From Hippopus hippopus (Eukaryota > Mollusca > Bivalvia > Cardiida > Cardiidae): DNA of 64,000 bases. Position 1 is the stretch's first letter. Each line of letters starts with the position of its first letter. Below the pieces are notes generated by a model. The model saw only the letters and a program-made list of their open reading frames with translations, was not told the origin of the DNA and did not search any database. Shown piece by piece: positions 62,691 through 64,000 of the stretch. The translations under genes and the position numbers were made by a program. Location: the NCBI GenBank assembly GCA_946811185.2, contig OX328112.1, positions 12,735,215-12,799,214 on the forward strand, in the 5' to 3' direction.

Positions 62691-62734
62691 CTGTGAATGA
62701 GAAAGACAGAAATCTATATAGTTTTATCTTTCGC

Positions 62735-62950
62735 TTAACCACACAATCACCAGTTTTAACGACTGAGGAAGAAGCCTTTTGAAAACATCGTGGGAAAAGG
62801 AGAAAATGCTGGTAACCAGCATTTTCTCCTTTACCCACAATGTTTTTTAACTATTAAAGACAAGCTCCATCATTATAGTCTCATTTAGGTTGTTGTCTGC
62901 AAAATTAATACATTCAATTTCTAAATTTTTGTTGTTTGGTATAGAGTTAA
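62735..62950 (-). mobile_element. TTAA-A element near exon a
   Basis: TTAACCACACAATCACCAG (terminal CCCTTTA deleted) to TTTGGTATAGAGTTAA; hairpin 62790-62842. Confidence 0.85.
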
Positions 62951-63193
62951 TTAGTTCTATTTTGAATTTTTATGCCCTCTCAGTAAACAGACTTTGAAAA
63001 CAGAGGGAAAAGGAGCGCTGCTTTGAACAAGCTACTGCTTCTTTTCTTATGTACCTTTAATTTCCATGACAAAACTTTTTTTTCTTGTCCTCAAATTGTT
63101 TCTTTTTTTCATAAAATGATTCATAACATTTTTTAATAAGGTCTAGAACTATTCAGTACAGAAACTGGATAAGTTTTCAACTATGAATTTTAC

Positions 63194-63559
63194 TTAACTC
63201 TTTGCCAAACAACAAATATGTAGACTTGTCTAAATTGAAAGCATTTGCAGACAACACATTAAATGTAGCTCAAAAGATGGAATTTGTCTTAGGATAGAAA
63301 ACATTGTGGCAAAAAGGAGAAGAGCTGGTTACCAGTATTTCCTCTTTTTCCCGCTATGTTTTCCAAAGCCTTCTATCTCAAGCATTTGCAGACAACAAAT
63401 TAAATGTAGCTCAAAAGATGGAATTTGTCTTAGGATAGAAAGCATTGTGGGAAAAAGGAAAAGAGCTGGTTACCAGTATTTTCTCCTTTTCCCACCATGT
63501 TTTCCAAAGCCTTCTATCTCAAGGGCATTAGAATTCTGGATTATGAGGTAAAGAGTTAA
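63194..63559 (+). mobile_element. TTAA-A element with 141-bp internal duplication
   Basis: TTAACTCTTTGCCAAACAAC to GAGGTAAAGAGTTAA. The segment from AGCATTTGCAGACAACA to TTCTATCTCA occurs at 63240 and again at 63381, so it has two hairpins. Confidence 0.9.
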
Positions 63560-63808
63560 CAAAACAAATTGGTGTTTCAAAAAACTGTAAGAGAAAAAGC
63601 TTAATATGAAAACATTGAAGGAAAAGGAGAAAATGCTGGTACCTAGCATTTTCCCCTTTTCCCCCGTTTTCTACCCTGGCAGAGCCAAGAAGATTCAATT
63701 GAGCCACACTGAGACAATACTAAACATTCTTTTAACTACATTGAATTTGTCGTCTGCAAATCCTTTCAATTTTGACCAGTCTTAAATTTTGTTGTGTGGT
63801 TACAGAAT
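63556..63808 (-). mobile_element. TTAA-A element abutting the previous one
   Basis: Starts at the shared TTAA; right arm poorly conserved, hairpin GGAAAAGGAGAAAATGCTGG at 63620, far arm to GTGTGGTTACAGAATTC. Confidence 0.75.
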
Positions 63809-63899
63809 TCATTAAAAGGTACATATAAAATTAGAATTACTGGATTATAAATACTCAGTTTTGACTTTTAGAGTGTTAAACACAGCTAAATTTCCCTTG

Positions 63900-63985
63900 T
63901 AGATGGTGTCAGTGAAGATCAGATTAGAATTAGCAGTCTGATCTTGCATCTACAGCATCTGCAACTTTGTGATATAATCTGGCAA
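63900..63985. mobile_element. TTAA-B hairpin, diverged
   Basis: AGTGAAGATCAGATTAGAAT and CAGTCTGATCTTGCATCTAC arms. Confidence 0.55.
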
Positions 63986-64000
63986 AAAGAGCTATGTTAT

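Noticed and set aside
61618..61984. 101- and 94-codon frames on opposite strands
   Set aside because: Both lie in the inverted arms of element G; no protein resemblance.

Overview
This is an AT-rich, intron-dominated animal nuclear sequence. It is most likely from a mollusc, probably a bivalve; that guess rests on overall character (many small palindromic DNA elements, several tRNA-headed SINE families) and not on a diagnostic marker. There are no bacterial or organellar features.

The only gene I can support lies on the minus strand and runs through almost the whole window: a long smooth-muscle-type myosin light chain kinase (MYLK-like). Sixteen exons can be placed between 62690 and 1270. 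All have GT/AG borders and the reading phases agree at every junction, giving about 3640 nt (about 1213 codons). In transcript order: Ig (62595-62690 + 60024-60227), Ig (37002-37186 + 32916-33097), a 1273-bp exon encoding a Ser/Lys-rich linker with DYRxVL actin-binding-type motifs, Ig (end of that exon + 30315-30462), Ig (28459-28665 + 27359-27502), one FN3 (25900-26072 + 25274-25442), a short linker exon (18548-18622), and the kinase domain over five exons (9274-9361, 5179-5379, 3450-3659, 2442-2573, 1270-1422). The gene enters from beyond the high-coordinate edge and leaves past position 1, so the kinase C-lobe end, calmodulin-binding segment and any terminal Ig are outside.

The introns are packed with repeats. 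The dominant one, called TTAA-A here, is a ~225-bp non-autonomous element with ends TTAACCCTTTACCACAC / GTGTGGTAAAGGGTTAA and a central, nearly perfect ~67-nt palindrome. About 70 copies and fragments, in both orientations, occupy roughly a fifth to a quarter of the window by my estimate. Termini and TTAA target duplication point to a piggyBac-type MITE. A second TTAA-ended family (TTAA-B, ~200 bp, hairpin core with AGATCAGACTGCAC / GTGCAGTCTGATCT) often sits directly beside a TTAA-A copy. Other families: MITE-C (~260 bp, hairpin GTCAGCCTGCAC), D, F, G, H, K, a TTAA-ended palindrome at 15254-15473, and a TA-flanked mariner-like MITE at 58263-58620. Three tRNA-derived SINE families (S1-S3) are present, one copy with a clean target duplication. 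A 69-bp satellite (7815-8890) is an amplified end of dispersed element J. Three degenerate satellites of about 40, 29 and 38-40 bp also lie in introns.

The most interesting signals are: filled versus empty sites proving TTAA targeting of family A; chains of A copies sharing one TTAA; repeated B-next-to-A junctions; the conserved hairpin core; a decayed duplicate of an Ig exon at 28239-28405; and a 1.5-kb repeat-free, CpG-richer island in the intron at 33300-34830. Orientation of TTAA-A is called + when the arm containing GTCCAAATTGAAAGCATTTG comes first on the plus strand.
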